A stretch of DNA of 59,395 nt from Saccoglossus kowalevskii (lineage: Eukaryota > Hemichordata > Enteropneusta > Harrimaniidae). Position 1 is the first letter of the stretch. Every line of letters begins with the position of its first letter. The stretch is from positions 16,198 to 75,592 of the forward strand of contig NW_003143796.1 of the NCBI RefSeq assembly GCF_000003605.2, written 5' to 3'. Shown here in pieces: positions 46,931 through 59,316 of this stretch. The translations under genes and the position numbers were made by a program. The notes beneath the pieces are model-generated. The model ran no database searches and was not told where the DNA came from. It saw only the letters and a list, made by a program, of their open reading frames with translations.

Positions 46931-47981
46931 CATCCAATCAAAGGCGAGCTATAGGTCGTCACACTGTGACGTCAGTTGATTATGTTTTTGGCAAACAGCA
47001 TGCAAATGTCTGGTAACAAATTTCGCTCATTGATTGGCACTAACTCGCCATCTGCTGTGACCCGATTGCTGTAAAAGTGTGAGTTGTTTTTATTAACCGA
47101 AACACACAGAAATGTACATGTATATTTTATTAACTATAAAAATGAACAATGTCCTTATTTTATCGTCAGATGTGAACGACAGGTTCTTGCCAATCGGTAA
47201 CTGCACAAAACATAAACAACTACCTACATGTATATAAATGTACCAGGAAAATGTATCTTGCTCTTAAGTTAAATGTATGGTTTTAGAACACCTGATGTAG
47301 TCCAAATATATAAAATAAGAGAACCTTTTAATGAAGGCCGACTGACTGTGATGAATTAATACAGGAATACCATGATTCAAACCAAATGATGCTAAATGAT
47401 TTCACACCAATTTTACATGCATTGATCAAGGAAATCGTCTATAATTTGTCCCCGAGTAAATTATCTGTACATAAAAACCATTTTTTTTCCAAAGCTTATT
47501 CATACATATAGGTGATTGTCCAATTTCAGGAGAAATAATGTTAAAAGATTGTCAATGATTTTTTTTGTGATAATAAATTTAATTCTTATTTACTAAAAAA
47601 AAATGTTCTTGAAAACTACCGTACTTCCACATTTGACATGTAGGTGCAGAGTCATATTTATTTTGTGATGATATCCACAGTTCTATTTTGTTATGAATAT
47701 TTTTGTCATATACATGTAGTACAAAAGCAGTAGCAAACACTGATACTGGATTACAAGCCATAAATTAGGTTAAACTGTTTTCTCTAGTTGTATGCTTCTA
47801 ATAAAAACACCGGTATGTTCATAAACATGTCTGAAATATTAATATATGTATGTGTATATGTGTAAAGATTTGATATCTGACGTATAATTAATTTTGGTGG
47901 TAGCTTAGAGACTTGTGAACCAGAATCAGATTCCTGTTCGATCATTCATTATCAACTACAAATATAATGTATTTTTGACTT
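46931..47981. other. Intergenic, no recognised gene
   Basis: No supported feature; a TACCGTACTTCCAC snippet at about 47,619 resembles the end of the 43,702 element. Confidence 0.45.
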
Positions 47982-48560
47982 TTGTGTGTGAAGCACACAA
48001 TGGGAGTCTTTGCGGTTAGTGCGTCTGTGTGTATGTACAGTGTACATGTATGTGTGTGTGTGTGTCTGTTTTAACTGATATCTCAAGAACCAATTATAAG
48101 ATTTCGATGTACTTTGGTACATAGTTGCTTTGGGATAATACTCAGACCAGATTAGTTTTGTTTCAAATCTGTGCATATAAATACCCTAATTTGTAGATTA
48201 TTAATTAAACAATCTGAAGCATTTTCACTTGTTTCTCATATACTATTAAACTGAATTCAATGAAACTTGGTACATAGATGCTCTGGAATAATGTGCAGAC
48301 CTGATTAATTTTTGGTTGCAATCTTTGCTTATTATTCGCCTAATCTGCATATTAATTAGCCAATTTTAAGCCTTTTCACTTTTCAAGTACCGTTTAACAG
48401 ATTTCATTAAAACTTGGAACATACCATACATAGATGCTTTGGGATAATTTGCAGACCTGATTAGTTTATGGTTGAAACCATTAATATTTATCACCTAATT
48501 TGCATATTGAATATCCACGAATATTTCTACCACTCATAAGATTTCAATGAAATTAGGTAC
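47982..48560 (+). mobile_element. Family D repeat element, second copy
   Basis: GTGTGAAGCACAC forms a small 5' hairpin, followed by AATGGGAGTCTTTGCGGTTA, a TG tract and at least three monomers with GAAACTTGGTACATAGATGC and CAGACCTGATTA. The 3' end is not clear. Confidence 0.75.
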
Positions 48561-50720
48561 ATACATGTAAGGGCTCTAAGAGAGTCGTCAAAATTAACAA
48601 CCCACATCATTATGATGACTAAATTTACATGTATTTATACTAAAATTGATAAATCACACAGTTCTGTCATCAAATTGTAGATGTGATGTATATGAACATA
48701 ACCTGATCAATGATTTTTGTCAAATATGCGCATTCAAAAGATTTCGCTATCTCAATGTAAAAATGAGCAACATATTCGAGTAAAAATGTAAAAATAGACA
48801 TTTAAAAAAAAAAGTTACGCAAATTCATTATTAGTACAAAGACTGAAACAGGGCCTTATAGTTAAGAAAGCTGTATGTGCGTGTGTCTGGAGCTGTACCT
48901 ACATGTCGGTCTACCCTGGACCAATTCACTTCAAATATCACACATACCTGTACTTTATACTTATAGGATGCATACATTGTATTAAAGTGATTTTTTTTTG
49001 CTGTTGTAACAATTAAAATTCTATTAACTGCTTTCATTTGCAACAAGGCATCGTCATTCAACCTATATCTTTTCATCTCTGTATAATAATGTTCCTCATA
49101 CCTACCCAGTTTTATATGCTTTTGACTATTGTATATTAAATGTGTGCATTGAATTCATACTGTGTTTTAATTAAGGTGCAAAGTCAACTGTGGTACATGT
49201 ACCTGCGGCTTCGATTTTTTCAGACTCTAACACACTCTGTCAAATTTAGACAAATATCTTATATGGCGATATTTATTGCAGAAGGGCTGTTTCAGCTAGT
49301 ACACTTGTTTATTTCTGATTACCGTTACTTACGCTACCTGCCTGCCTACCTGAGCATCGCCCTTGGGGAGCTGCTGTGATTCAGCATTAAAAAGTGGAAC
49401 AAAACCAAATATTCCACTTGTATTACCCAGAATCTAGGTGATGGGTGAAACCACTATTTCTAATTCTGGGGGTGAACTGGCTGGCAAATATCTAACTTAA
49501 ATAAAGAATATAAGTAATCGGAGTTCCGAACAAGTGGGCTAGCTATTCTATTTGCTGAACTGTTTGTACTATGGCTGATAATAGTTTGTTATTAATTAGT
49601 GTTATTAATTTGTATATTAATTAGTAGAATAACTAATAAGTTTGATACTCAAATAAATTAATATTAGTATATGTATCATGTGTTATTAAATGGCTGATAA
49701 TAATTTCTACTAAATCTGCATAATTTTAGCCCTAAAGTAAACTAATTATTCCCGGAAACTAATTTTCACACTCTATAGATTTCTTTCTTGCTGGATTATG
49801 AGACTGTGATTAGAATATTCAATAGACTATGTACTATAGTACAACAGAACACCTGTTATCTGCTTGTTCTTTTTGATGTACATCTTAAATCTTCATAAAT
49901 ACAATTTTGCCCATTTAAAATTTGATTCTGATTACCGGTACTAGTTTTGAAAATATAAACTACCAATAGTGATTGAAATTGGCTCTCTCAAAACAGAGGA
50001 GAAGGGGTGCTGACAGTGTTTATCACAGCTTTTTCAGCAATCATCAGTACCCCAATAAGATTCTCAGTATGATAAGTAGCAGTGTAAAATGTAAAAAGTT
50101 GAATTATTCAACAGATTACATGTTTATCATCAACTGACTGTAATCTGATAATCTAATAGCTTACTGTCAGATTTTTTCATTGATTTGTCTTGAACTTAAA
50201 ATACATTTTTAAGTACAATCAAGCAAATTCTGTTGTATCCTGTGATTATATTTGCCATGAATGACACAGAGTTCATAGCATTCTGAATTTTTAATACTAT
50301 TTCGATTTAAAAATAGTGTCTAGCATAAATTTATTAATACACCATATGTTAACATTGTTTGATATTTGAAAACAAAATTCTAAATCATTGATGTGCCCGC
50401 AGTGGTCTCAGGTATGAATTACAATATGCCAGCTATTGAATTCACTCTGTGTCTGTCTGTTCCACTGATATCTCAGTTTAGTACTTTGTCGATCTTCAGA
50501 CCTGATTAGTTTTTGATTCCAGTAGTTTTTGGTGCATATTAGTTACCTAATTTTTTTTTTTTTTTTTTATAAATATTATTGGTTACCTACATGTATTTGA
50601 TGCCACAGTGCTGTTGTTGTGTGGCATTCTATCAGCCTGTATTGGAAATTTGCAGAAAATTAAATTAATTGCTATACGTACATAACATATTTGTTACATA
50701 AATTTGTTACATAAATTACA
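48561..50720. other. Intergenic with a family D fragment
   Basis: CTGTTCCACTGATATCTCAG and CAGACCTGATTAGTTTTTGA at about 50,457-50,550 are family D debris ending in poly-T. Elsewhere nothing is recognised. Confidence 0.5.
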
Positions 50721-50899
50721 TACTGTTAAATATTTTATTTTAGCTGAATAGACTTTTTGGGTCTTTTGTATGGAATTTAGTTTCACTGATTTTTGACAAG
50801 TTGAATGTAAAATATAGAAAAAAAGGTATATTCACTGGATTTTATTTTCACTGACTCATTCTTTCACTAAAAATAGCGAAAATAAAATATTCTACAGTA
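50721..50899. mobile_element. CTGTAAAA-type MITE, subfamily A, copy A5
   Basis: The ends TACTGTTAAATATTTTATTT and AAATAAAATATTCTACAGTA enclose a shorter version of subfamily A. Confidence 0.9.
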
Positions 50900-51289
50900 T
50901 ATGGTTAAAAATACCTATAGATCATATTTTAATGATTCAATATGTACATCGAATACAATTTCACAACGTAAACAGTTTTAAACTGGCCAATGAACATAGA
51001 GTAGGTATTTTATTCCATAAGATATAACTAGCATCATAACTATAGACGCACATAGAATGGCTTATAGCAAGTGTAACCAAGGGCGGTAGGTAAAAGTGCC
51101 TGGGTTAATAGAATACTAAAAATAATACATGAATATTTTCCTCCTTGAAAGTTATTAGCAACATTCTAGAAATGAAAAAAACTGTACTACGAGCATTATT
51201 GTGGTGACATATTTTGACTCGAACTCGTACATGTATTGGTTTTGCGTCTTGCTCAGATTCAGAAAGCGTACGTCTAGCGCGTACAAAAC

Positions 51290-51445
51290 ATGGCCGCAAC
51301 GATATACCCTTACACTACCGCAGCTACTGATGCGTTGTTAACAACCATCTTCCCGGGTGACTCTGATTTTGAACAATATTTGTACAGCCGGCGTCAGGGT
51401 GCGATAACTCAAAACATAGGCTCGATCAAGCAAAATTTTCAATAA
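51290..51445 (+). CDS. Candidate first exon, possibly alternative start of the nuclear receptor gene
   Basis: AAAACATGG gives a strong start context in a CpG-containing pocket. The frame reads MAATIYPYTTAATDALLTTI, then FPGDSDFEQYLYSRRQ, and stays open to a TAA at 51,443. A possible donor CAGG|GTGCGA at 51,399 ends the exon in phase 1. Joined to the zinc-finger exon at 59,317 this would give [15 protein letters not shown]. The donor is only moderate, and no family is recognised in the segment itself. It could also be a short independent ORF. Confidence 0.3.
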   Translation: MAATIYPYTTAATDALLTTIFPGDSDFEQYLYSRRQGAITQNIGSIKQNFQ

Positions 51446-53925
51446 TTATGTTCATAAAAAATTTGGTTGATTTCTGTATTCATAAAGATTATTCAAAACC
51501 ATCACATAAAAAATACGTACTATTTTACACTAAAATAATGATGATGTGGTTATTTGGCACCCGACCGTCAATTTTGAACACCATAAATAATGTTCGTAAA
51601 CGAGAAGTCTGGTACGCAATGTGTCCGAAAATGGAACACACTGTGTCATACTCCGTCTATATTATAGTTTCACTAAATATTTCTCCTTTATGGAGGAAAC
51701 CAAGAAAACGTAAAATGTGCACGCGAACGTGAAGCTGAAAACCTTCCTTTTGGATATTTGCGAAAATGAAAAATGACTGGTGGCTGCGCTGTTCAATACT
51801 TCTTATGCCGCTAATTCATAACGTACGGCTCGAAGGATACAATGCGTTTCAAATCGAATGTGGAATTAAATAATATAAGCGAATGGTACAGTCAGAATTG
51901 TGTACATATATAAGGTACATTTAGACATAGTTATTCAAAGTAAATGTATTTTATTGTCATTATTCAAATAAATAGTCAACATTTAACAATTGACATCAAT
52001 CCTGGCTATCGCCCTTGGTGTAACACAGTATGGATATTGAAGGCTAAGGTACCCACACTATGTGGAAATATTCTTTATAACTTGGAAAGAGAAAAACACA
52101 AGACAATTCATTGCACAGTAATTCAATTTCAAAGGAGACCATTTCTCTCAGTCCCAGGAGTTCTTGATAGAGACATATTGTACTGTACTATAAGTGCTAC
52201 ATGTGTACTACTAGTAATACATGTATTATATTAAAGTGCATGTAAACTCCAAATAACCTTTATTAGGTCTCTAGTTGGGCACAGTCAGAAAACAGAGGAG
52301 TTTATAAATTCATGTACATGTATGTGCATGCGTATGTTGACTCGTGCATCCACATTCACCTGTATCTCACGCATATCTGCATAGATTTTATTCAAACACT
52401 CACATCAGACATGTTATCGCACATACATGTATTGTTCCATCTAATTCAAGAATGGTTGAATGGTAGCCATTTTAAGGCCAAGAAATCATGGAAATCACAC
52501 ATCTTCATCATTCCGAGACTCAGTTGTATGTCTTTTAATTTTTTGGATCAGGTTCAAAATGGTCGACTGGGGGCCGCTTTGTATTTAAAAATGCAGTTCT
52601 AGATCCACATTTTCAATATGTATAAAATTATATACATATGGTTTAAAAACTTTTAATTTAACAGACCTATACTCAAAAACATTGTGGTAGACTATGCGCT
52701 ATTCCAATGAATAAATACAAAAAGTGACAACAGCAATGAAATCACTACATGTATGTGAGACTTGTCTAGTTGTTCATGGATAGAAACATTCAATAGCCTA
52801 CCACACATCTTGTATAATATGACAGCAACTTATAATAAATTAGCAATAGAAACAGGTCACTACACAAAACCAAAGACACCAATTGAACAGAGACTGCTCA
52901 TGAAATAGAAGATAAAATACACCACTTGGTACAACAAACTAACCCAATTCAATTTATATAATAGCACTAATGTTTCATTGTGAAACACCAAATATTGGCG
53001 TTTCTGGTAATTATGTACTTCCGTAAATTGTAGTAGAAACGTAGAGTAAAGGAAGCGTTAGACTAATGACTGCAATATGTCCATCACGTCATTAGTCAGT
53101 CAGTGTAAATAAATAATGAATATCATTAACATTGTAAAAAAAGGAAGGAGTCGTACTGGCTCCAGTTTGTATCATGTTCATGTCTGTCATATAAGCATCA
53201 TTCAGAATAAATAATAAGGCAACAATATCAATCTATCGTATGTGAAATCGTGTTTCAGGTATTCATCGGTTCAAATCAAAATAATTTGCCTGAGTTGTTA
53301 AAATGAAATACATTTTGAGAGATTGCATGCACTATCAGTACACATGCACAAAAATATACTCTTACATTAAAAGTGACGGGGACTGTGTCATGTGTTTAAA
53401 AATTGGCTTGATGATTTTTGACTTGTAGTCATTTATGTTAGTTTCTATGCTACTGATAGCAGTAGTGTGCATGCTCTCGAACAGGACTGGATGGAATCCC
53501 CCAAAGTCAAGTTCAGTCAGTTTGTTAACTGCTTAGGAGAGATCTTCAAGACAGAAAGAACATTTTATGCGACTGTAGACACGAGGCACAAATTAGTGAC
53601 CACTGATTTCAATGTATGATTTTTCTGTTGCGTCAATGACGTTCTAGTGAATTAGCATAATTAGCTGCGTCACAGCAAATCCGTGTGCCAATGATGCATG
53701 ATATTGGTTTTATGCACACACTGTAGAACAAATATGAAAACAATTTATTGAGTTTTTTTTTTCAACCATCTTCCTTTCCCAGAATTTTTAATGGTCAACT
53801 TCTTACATTTACCCTCCTGCTTTTACAGAACTGAAGTCCAACTTAGTAAAAAAAATTATTTCTCTATTTTAAGAATGTGAATTTGTTTTAACTTCAATTG
53901 CTTCTTATCAAAAAAAAAAAAAAAC
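51446..53925. other. Intergenic or intronic, repeat debris
   Basis: A family C fragment (TAGCCATTTTAAGG, GGTTCAAAATGGTCGACTGG) lies at about 52,380-52,600, and a family C 3'-end motif GGGGACTGTGTCAT at about 53,379. The frames at 51,448-51,732 and 51,944-52,234 show no domain. Confidence 0.45.
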
Positions 53926-54047
53926 TACTGTAAAATGACTAATTTTCACTGGGTTTAAATTTCGTTGATTTACCATTTCGAGCATATTCAATGGGTTTAA
54001 AATTAAAATTAAAAAAAACCCAGTGAATAATTAACTCCTTTACAGTA
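53926..54047. mobile_element. CTGTAAAA-type MITE, subfamily B, short copy B3
   Basis: TACTGTAAAATGACTAATTT and CCCAGTGAATAATTAACTCC then TTTACAGTA define the ends. The middle is deleted compared with B1 and B2, leaving 122 bp. Confidence 0.88.
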
Positions 54048-55861
54048 CTGGTATTATGCACTGTGTAATATACTTTGACCTGAGTTTAACCTTTCTAGAT
54101 TCAACCGTAACAACTGATTCAAAATACCAGCACTCTAGTTTCATACAATAAAAACAAAATATTATGAAATATAAAACCATAATCTGGCAGGAAAAGGATT
54201 TTCTAGCAGGACCATGTATGTCACATTTTTCGTGAACTGGCTGTGAATGAACCCAGCTTCAAAAATATCTGAATGTTCACATAGTTATAAGTCTCACCTT
54301 CAAAGTAGTAATTATCTCGGTAATATACTGGTCTGAGTTTAAAACAAGAAGCTTGTTCTATTACGCTCTCCCAAATAGTGAATCAACAATAGAATGAATA
54401 ATTTATTTATGTTTTTGCGTTTTGACAATTTTTTATAATACAAACCGTGTTTTATGAAAATGTTGTGAGTGTTTGGGCTATTATTATGCAGTGAGAGGCT
54501 TGATGCACACATACAGTATTTATAAATAAACCGGTATTAGTCATGTTATGGTTCCAGAGTGATTTTAGGATAACAAATATTACATATTTAATAATACTTA
54601 AGCACATATTTTTTACAATCTGATAAACCTGATCATTGGACTACCAGTATATATTACTAAGAAACACTGCTGGTAGGGTTTCTTATTAATTAAAAGGCTC
54701 TGCTGAAAACCATAAAAAAAACATCAATTTTAATATGAAAGTGACCTTTCAACCAAAGTAATACAATATCTCATGCGGCAATTGTTAGGCTTTCTTTTAC
54801 AAAGCAATATGTGAGTTTATAGACAGTTTAGATCCATTTGGTAAACTGTATATAATTTCTATACATGTTTTTGTCTGCCAACACCAGGGCTCAACACCCC
54901 TCATAATAATGGATGTGTCCAGGTAGCCATATCTCTATACATGTACATCTTCACATTGTATTCATATATCAAAACAAACGCCACTGGCATTCAATATCCC
55001 TAGGAATATTTCAATGATACTGAGAAGTCAATTACCAAAATCCAACACACGTTATATAAGTGTGAAGGTATTTACAGCATGAGTGTTGTACCAATTCTTA
55101 TCATTCTACAGATTCCTAGAGGGCCTTTTTGTCTGGTTGATTTTGTCTGCTTTTAAAGAGAGAATAAAAAGAAGTGTAATCACTATTGAAGTGTGAGTCT
55201 GTCAACCTTTCAGAATGCCATTGTTTTGTATGTGACCATTTCATAAAAACTGGCAAGATGGAAACGAATGAAATTATTTGAATTATAATAAATATTTGAA
55301 ATGGTGAAAGGCTCACGTGAGTGTACACTATGGATTTAGATCACTTTACATCATGGATTTGTATCACTCGGGACATCATTCTCAAGAATATTCTGGTATT
55401 TTCATATAAAATTTGATACCTGCCATTTATTTCAGGCACTTGTGTAGCATTTATACACACATGCATGTACTAGTTGTCATGACAGTTTTATTGAAACAAA
55501 CGTGCTAACTAGCATATGACTACAGTGTAGGTTAGTATTGTAACAAAACTGAGTTATCTGTGAATCTTTGTCTTCCATGACCTTAGATTTGCAGCTCTAG
55601 GAACATATTACCTGGATCTTTACGTCGTGTTTGTGAAAACTAATGAACTGCCGAAAAACAATAATACTAAGCCAATTTCTATTAAGTAAATTAAAATTGG
55701 TAAAAATTGTCATAACTCATAAAGCTGCCATGTTACATGTATGTATGTAATCTAAAAGATTCTATACATCAACACTATAATACTGGAATGTCAGAAACAA
55801 CTCAGTCACTAGCAGACCTGTCAACACTTGATATATACTTCATGACCAGTATCAAGAATAA
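54048..55861. other. Intergenic or intronic, no recognised feature
   Basis: AT-rich sequence. An in-frame TAA stands directly before the ATG at 55,862. Confidence 0.45.
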
Positions 55862-56204
55862 ATGGCTCCAGAACCTTTCGCAGTATTGACAACAAGGTGT
55901 GGTCTATCACCTAAAACTATAAATATTCTCCACGAACATGAATGTGATGACAACAAGGCGTTAATATACTTTTTGGAAGAGAACTTTGCTAGTCTTCATA
56001 TTTCAAGGGGCCAACTCAGTATGCTTAAGGCTGTAGCCTAGTTACAGCATTTACCACTTCCAGCAAATGTCAGCGGTCAGTCACCAGGTATACCAGCAAT
56101 ATCAGTGACATCAAGCAGAGCATCAGCTTCCTGGCCGGATGACAATACCGATCAACCAACAACAACTGTGCCAACAATACTGAACATAAATGACACGAAC
56201 ACAT
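55862..56204 (+). CDS. Candidate N-terminal exon of the nuclear receptor: SAM-like domain, in-frame TAG
   Basis: AATAAATGG is a strong start context, with an in-frame TAA directly before it. The frame begins MAPEPFAVLTTRCG; residues about 15-59 (LSPKTINILHEHE ... ISRGQLSMLKAVA) follow the helical pattern of SAM-like domains (L..T...L ... AL..L ... I..GQ...L..A). Codon 60 is TAG, yet the same frame continues LQHLPLPANVSGQSPGIPA into a Ser/Thr/Pro-rich linker up to ACAT|GTAAGC at 56,205. The exon ends in phase 1, and the zinc-finger exon at 59,317 begins with two bases, so TAT (Tyr) would form. The TAG may be a nonsense allele, an assembly error, readthrough or a small intron (TTTACCACTTCCAG lies just after). 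The SAM-like stretch could instead come from a transposon. Confidence 0.45.
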
Positions 56205-56890
56205 GTAAGCAATACTGGCTCTTTAGGTGTTATCCATCATACATAGTACATTATCGATAATGTCGTCAAACATTCTTAGGTTGTTTTTTTTCTGTTGGGG
56301 AATAATATGTATGTTGTATTATTATTATTGATAAAATGTGACAAAATTTGTTTGAAAATATTATATTTATTTTAATTTGTTTTGTTTTAATTTAATTTTT
56401 TATATATATACATGCAATTTGGGTTATTAACTACAAATAAAAAGACAAACATGAAAAATTTTTACACCTTGTATTCATGAAAATTTATCACCCATGTTGA
56501 TCAAGACGTGTGAAAGGAGGTATGCAACTTTAACTGCCATATGGCAATATAAAATTTACCTTGTATTTAATTAACAGTCCTCGTTTTGGAAGAAGTCCGC
56601 AATTGGGGACTAATAATTTGGGGGAGAAATGCTGTGACCAAACTCGTTGAAACTTAACATAAAGATAATGTTTAATGACTTACATATGCATATCAATTTT
56701 TTTGACAAATCAAATATAGCCGATTGGTTGCCATTTTAGACCTAAAATTTGCTGAATTCTGATATTTAAGTGTGTGTTAAATGTTTCTCGATTTTATTGA
56801 AACTTTCTATCATGATCATGTATATTGGGTTACAGGTACACGTCAATTTGTTTTTGAGATTTGAACAAAAATGCCCGACCGGTGGCCATT

Positions 56891-57441
56891 TTTTTTAGCT
56901 CCGCTGTCGACTTTGTCGAGCGGAGCTTATATGAGTGATTGTTCGTCGTCGTCCGTGTCAATGTTTTACTTTTTCGACTTCTTCTTGAAAACTACAAGCC
57001 TGAATGCTTTGATACTTGGTGTATATGTACCTTGGGTAGACCTCTCTGAGGTTTGTTCATTTCCTGTTGATATCTTCAATTCTCTAATTTTGGTGAATAT
57101 TTTTGTCATTTTTGGTAAAAAGTGATATTTTCGACTTCTTCTTAAAAACCAAAAGTTCAATTGCTTTGATATTACATATATAGATACTACATGTAGACCT
57201 TTCTCAGATTTGTTCATTTCGTGATGATATCTTCAATTCTCTAATTTTGGTGAATATTTTTGTCATTTTTGGTAGAAAGTGATATTTTCGACTTCTTGTT
57301 AAAAACTGTACATGTAAGTCCGATTGCTTTGATACTATACATACATGTATTGTTCATTTTCTAATGATGTCTTCAGTTCTTTAATTGAAATGTGCATTGC
57401 TAACAGCGGAGGTATCTCAGCCGATAGGCTGCTTGTTTTAT
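56891..57441 (+). mobile_element. GCTCCGCTG hairpin element (family E), short copy
   Basis: The 5' hairpin pairs AGCTCCGC with GCGGAGCT and TCGAC with GTCGA (56,897-56,927). About three monomers follow. The end has GCTAACAGCGGAGG (inverse of the start), hairpin CAGCC-GATA-GGCTG and CTTGTTTTA. Flanking monomers match the 33,562 copy closely. Confidence 0.88.
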
Positions 57442-57523
57442 TTTTATTTAAGCTGATTCCTGACTAATACATCATGTGATGAAGATTAAAGTTTGCACGC
57501 AAATTTGATGTATTAACAGTCAT

Positions 57524-58302
57524 TTTTAGTCCCCGTTCGAACGAAGTCCGAAAACGTGGACTTATAATTCGGTCTCCGTGCGTCCGTCCGTGCGTCCGTC
57601 CAGAGTCATATCTCAGAATCCCTTGGACCGATTCCATTCATTCTTTGTATGTGCCTAGTACTTTATGTAGGACATATGCACATGCAGTGGTTTAGTGATT
57701 CGATTCAAAATGGCCGACTGGCAGCCATCTTGTTTTTTGAAAATGTTGTATTTTGGACATGCTTTGTCAGTTGTCATTCAAACTTGGTACATAGATTATA
57801 CATGTTAGGATACATGTCAAAGATGGTCAACTGGCAGGCATCTTGTTTTGTTTTTATGTGGTATCTTGGACGTGCTCTGTCAGTTTCATTCAAATTTGGC
57901 ACATATATGTACTTTATACATGTTAGGATGCATGTCCATGACAATTTGTTTCAAAATCTGGTCAAGGATGGCCGATTGATAGCCATCTGACTTTTTGGCC
58001 TTACTACTATATTTCCACAATTTATGTACCATTTTGATTCGTATTTGGCACATACATCATACATATCAGTGTGTTTCATAATCAGATCAAAGATGGCTGA
58101 ATAATGGCCGTTTTTATTTTTGGCCATAATACTACTACACTGAACACGTGTTTTGATGTAAATAAACAATCTGTTGTATACGCCACTTGGAACTCAAGTT
58201 TCAAGGACACGCTCGCGACAACCCCTCCACTTTAATATGACGTGCACAAAGAAAACTTTCAAAAATTTAACGGGGACTGTGTCATTTTCAATGACTTGTT
58301 TT
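57524..58302 (+). mobile_element. AGTCCCCGTT hairpin element (family C), full copy
   Basis: It opens with AGTCCCCGTT and a hairpin closing at GTGGACT. Three or four monomers carry AAAATGGCCGACTGGCAGCC-type stems. At 58,269-58,278 AACGGGGACT is the exact inverse of the first ten bases; then TCATT-ttc-AATGA and CTTGTTTT end the element. The 113-codon frame at 57,649-57,990 is a product of the monomers. Confidence 0.88.
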
Positions 58303-59316
58303 TTATAAAATTGTTAAATCACAGTATGTAAATGTGTCCGGAACTGTTTATCAGAGATGGCAGCTTAATTTCATTCAAACTTTGTATCATGATCATGCTG
58401 TCGCATTGCATATTAAGTTACAGGTGCACATTACAGGACTGTACTTTCTTAATGCTTGTTTTGTTTAGTTTTCAGTCTAAAATAGACATCACTGTCAGTT
58501 TTATTATGACATAGATATTTTTTTCTCTTTACATAATCATTAAGATATCGAGTTGCACTTAAGTTATTCAGAGAACATATATTACAGTAAATCAATCTTT
58601 GTAAAAAGTGTTGGCTACATTTCCACAAGTCTAGACGACACTGTCTTCCTCATAAGGTCTAACATCCAAGAGCAGCAAAATTCATAATGTTCACAGTTGA
58701 CACTTGCTGGAACACAGATCACTGAATTGCTTCTTTTGTTGGGAAAGCGTAGCAAGTTTTGTGAGTCAGTGTGAGATATTTTGCATTTTTTGCAACATAA
58801 CAGTAAATGAATCAACATTCATTTACACTACAACTCGTGTTGCATTTAAGTCTAAAAATGTTTTTATATATTTAAACTTCATTCAAATCCCATATAATAA
58901 AGTGAATATTAAAATGAATGGACTTCCAATTATTAAATTTATAAAATATAACTGGTTTACCCAAGCATATCAAATTGTGGGCAAATGTATGGGCCGAAAC
59001 ATAAAGAAGGTAGATGTGATCCTGTTCCGCCTAAGTGCATACTTTGTGGTATTCTCTTATTGTTATACATCTTTTTCCAGCTGGTACACAATGTAGTAAT
59101 AATTACATGAGATGTATGGTGATGACAGTAGCTCTATGTCTTATATAGACTTGCTTTTCAGTTTACATTCTTGTACATGTATATAGGTATCTTATTTGTG
59201 TGAGATCTTCACATCCCACATTAGTCACAGGAAGAAAGATATATCTTGTAAATTCAATTTTCTTGATATTTCATTACTGATTGTGTAAATTGCATTTCCT
59301 GTATGTTTTATTACAG

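Larger units (their letters stand above)
56205..59316 (+). other. Putative intron between SAM-like exon and zinc-finger exon
   Basis: It would run from GTAAGC to TTTTATTACAG. It holds one family E and one family C element. The 130-codon frame at 58,704-59,096 has a TTG start and no recognisable domain. Confidence 0.4.

Noticed and set aside
56871-57125. 84-codon frame and its near copy at 33,611-33,814
   Set aside because: Both lie on the same part of family E; the shared peptide reflects shared repeat DNA.
57649-57990. 113-codon frame
   Set aside because: It is produced by family C monomers and its repeated peptide follows the DNA monomers.
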